From assembly GCA_003153655.1 (NCBI GenBank), contig PMAK01000066.1, positions 2,829 to 8,240 on the forward strand: a DNA stretch of 5,412 bases, written 5' to 3'. Within the stretch, counting starts at the first letter, position 1, and every line of letters starts with the position of its first letter. This DNA comes from Phycisphaerales bacterium (GTDB lineage: Bacteria > Planctomycetota > Phycisphaerae > Tepidisphaerales > Tepidisphaeraceae). A program made the translations under genes and the position numbers. Under the pieces are notes generated by a model, which was not told where the DNA came from, searched no databases, and saw only the letters and a list, made by a program, of their open reading frames with translations. Positions 4,948-5,412 of this stretch are shown piece by piece.

Positions 4948-5412
4948 ATGAATCCCGACGCATCTATTGAAGGCCGCTTTGCGCATGCAGTTGAACTGCG
5001 GCATCAACTTCATCGCATCCCCGAGCTGGCGTTTGCGGAAGTTCAAACTGCCGCGATGGTACGAGGGGAATTGGACCAGCTCGGGATTTCACATATCGAC
5101 GGGGTGAGCGGTGCGCCTACCGCTACGATCTGCGTGATCGGAGATTCATCCAAGCCCTGTATTGCACTGCGAGCGGATATTGATGCGCTTCCGATTCAGG
5201 AGCAGACTAGATTGGAATATGCCAGCACCCATCCGGGGAAAATGCACGCGTGCGGGCATGATGGGCATATGGCGACGCTGCTCGGCGCAGCGGCTGTTCT
5301 TTGCGAGATCAAGGATCAATTGCCGGTTTGCGCGAAGCTGATATTTCAGCCGGCTGAGGAAGAGGGCGGCGGAGCCGAACGGCTGGTGCGCGCCGGCGTG
5401 ATCGACGGGCGG
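4948..5412 (+). CDS. M20D-family metallo-amidohydrolase, 5' part (runs off the right edge)
   Basis: The first 155 codons of a peptidase M20D / HipO-like amidohydrolase are present; a full protein would be about 380-400 residues. These cytoplasmic metalloenzymes cleave N-acyl groups from amino acids (hippurate, N-acyl-aminoacids, IAA-amino acids, N-acetyl-diaminopimelate). Landmarks are LRHQLHRIPELAFAEVQT (17-34), IALRADIDALPIQ (72-84), metal-binding MHACGHDGHMATLLGAA (99-115, ligands C102 and H104), and LIFQPAEEEGGGAERLV (131-147, catalytic and ligand Glu E137/E138). The Cys in HACGHDGH is the mark of M20D rather than other M20 enzymes. The start is well fixed: an in-frame TAA lies at 4933-4935 and the ATG at 4948 is the first one after it. 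There is no clear Shine-Dalgarno sequence. The exact substrate cannot be told from this part. Confidence 0.94.
   Translation, partial: MNPDASIEGRFAHAVELRHQLHRIPELAFAEVQTAAMVRGELDQLGISHIDGVSGAPTATICVIGDSSKPCIALRADIDALPIQEQTRLEYASTHPGKMHACGHDGHMATLLGAAAVLCEIKDQLPVCAKLIFQPAEEEGGGAERLVRAGVIDGR

Noticed and set aside
4843..5046. 67-codon minus-strand frame (or its 28-codon part starting at 4929)
   Set aside because: It overlaps the well supported amidohydrolase start and has no ribosome site or family features.
1..5412. CRISPR arrays, tRNA or rRNA genes, insertion-sequence ends, transposases, long repeats
   Set aside because: None could be seen by eye on either strand; no regularly spaced repeats and no transposase or integrase motifs.

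Overview
The window looks like ordinary chromosome from an uncultured or little-studied bacterium with moderately high G+C. Planctomycetota (Phycisphaerae/Pirellula-like) is my best guess. That rests on a KaiA-less kaiC-kaiB pair, a MEMO-family protein and a small coiled-coil protein of a kind I recall from planctomycetes. Several starts also lack a good Shine-Dalgarno sequence. The taxonomic call is inference; no rRNA or tRNA gene is present to settle it.

Layout. The left third (1-1671, minus strand) is a clock-type operon. A two-domain KaiC ATPase (202-1671) is followed, through a 4-base ATGA overlap, by the first 68 codons of kaiB, which runs off the left edge. Next comes a 426-base gap (1672-2097) with no confident gene. 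It holds a very strong minus-strand intrinsic terminator (1756-1803), a second hairpin just before it (1818-1841), and a weak 53-codon ORF on the plus strand. A classical thioredoxin gene (2098-2427, minus) follows, with a near-consensus sigma-70 promoter. Upstream of it, also on the minus strand, is a proline-rich protein with two C-terminal membrane segments (2539-3210). That gene is driven by a promoter with a perfect TATAAT box.

The right half is on the plus strand. A MEMO/AmmeMemoRadiSam-B family protein (3286-4197) diverges from the membrane-protein gene, and the membrane gene's promoter overlaps its start. After a 262-base spacer comes a 91-residue coiled-coil protein (4460-4735), then a run of hairpins ending in a probable terminator (4744-4853). 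The 5' end of an M20D-family metallo-amidohydrolase gene (4948 onward) runs off the right edge.

How the genes work together. KaiC and KaiB form one functional unit, predicted to be a phosphorylation-based timer or stress-signalling module without KaiA. The other genes look like single-gene transcription units rather than one system. The most interesting points are the KaiC/KaiB module with a Ser-Ser phosphosite, the structured minus-strand RNA upstream of kaiC, the small conserved-looking coiled-coil protein, and the tight promoter/gene overlap at 3210-3298. I did not find a clearly new multi-gene system.
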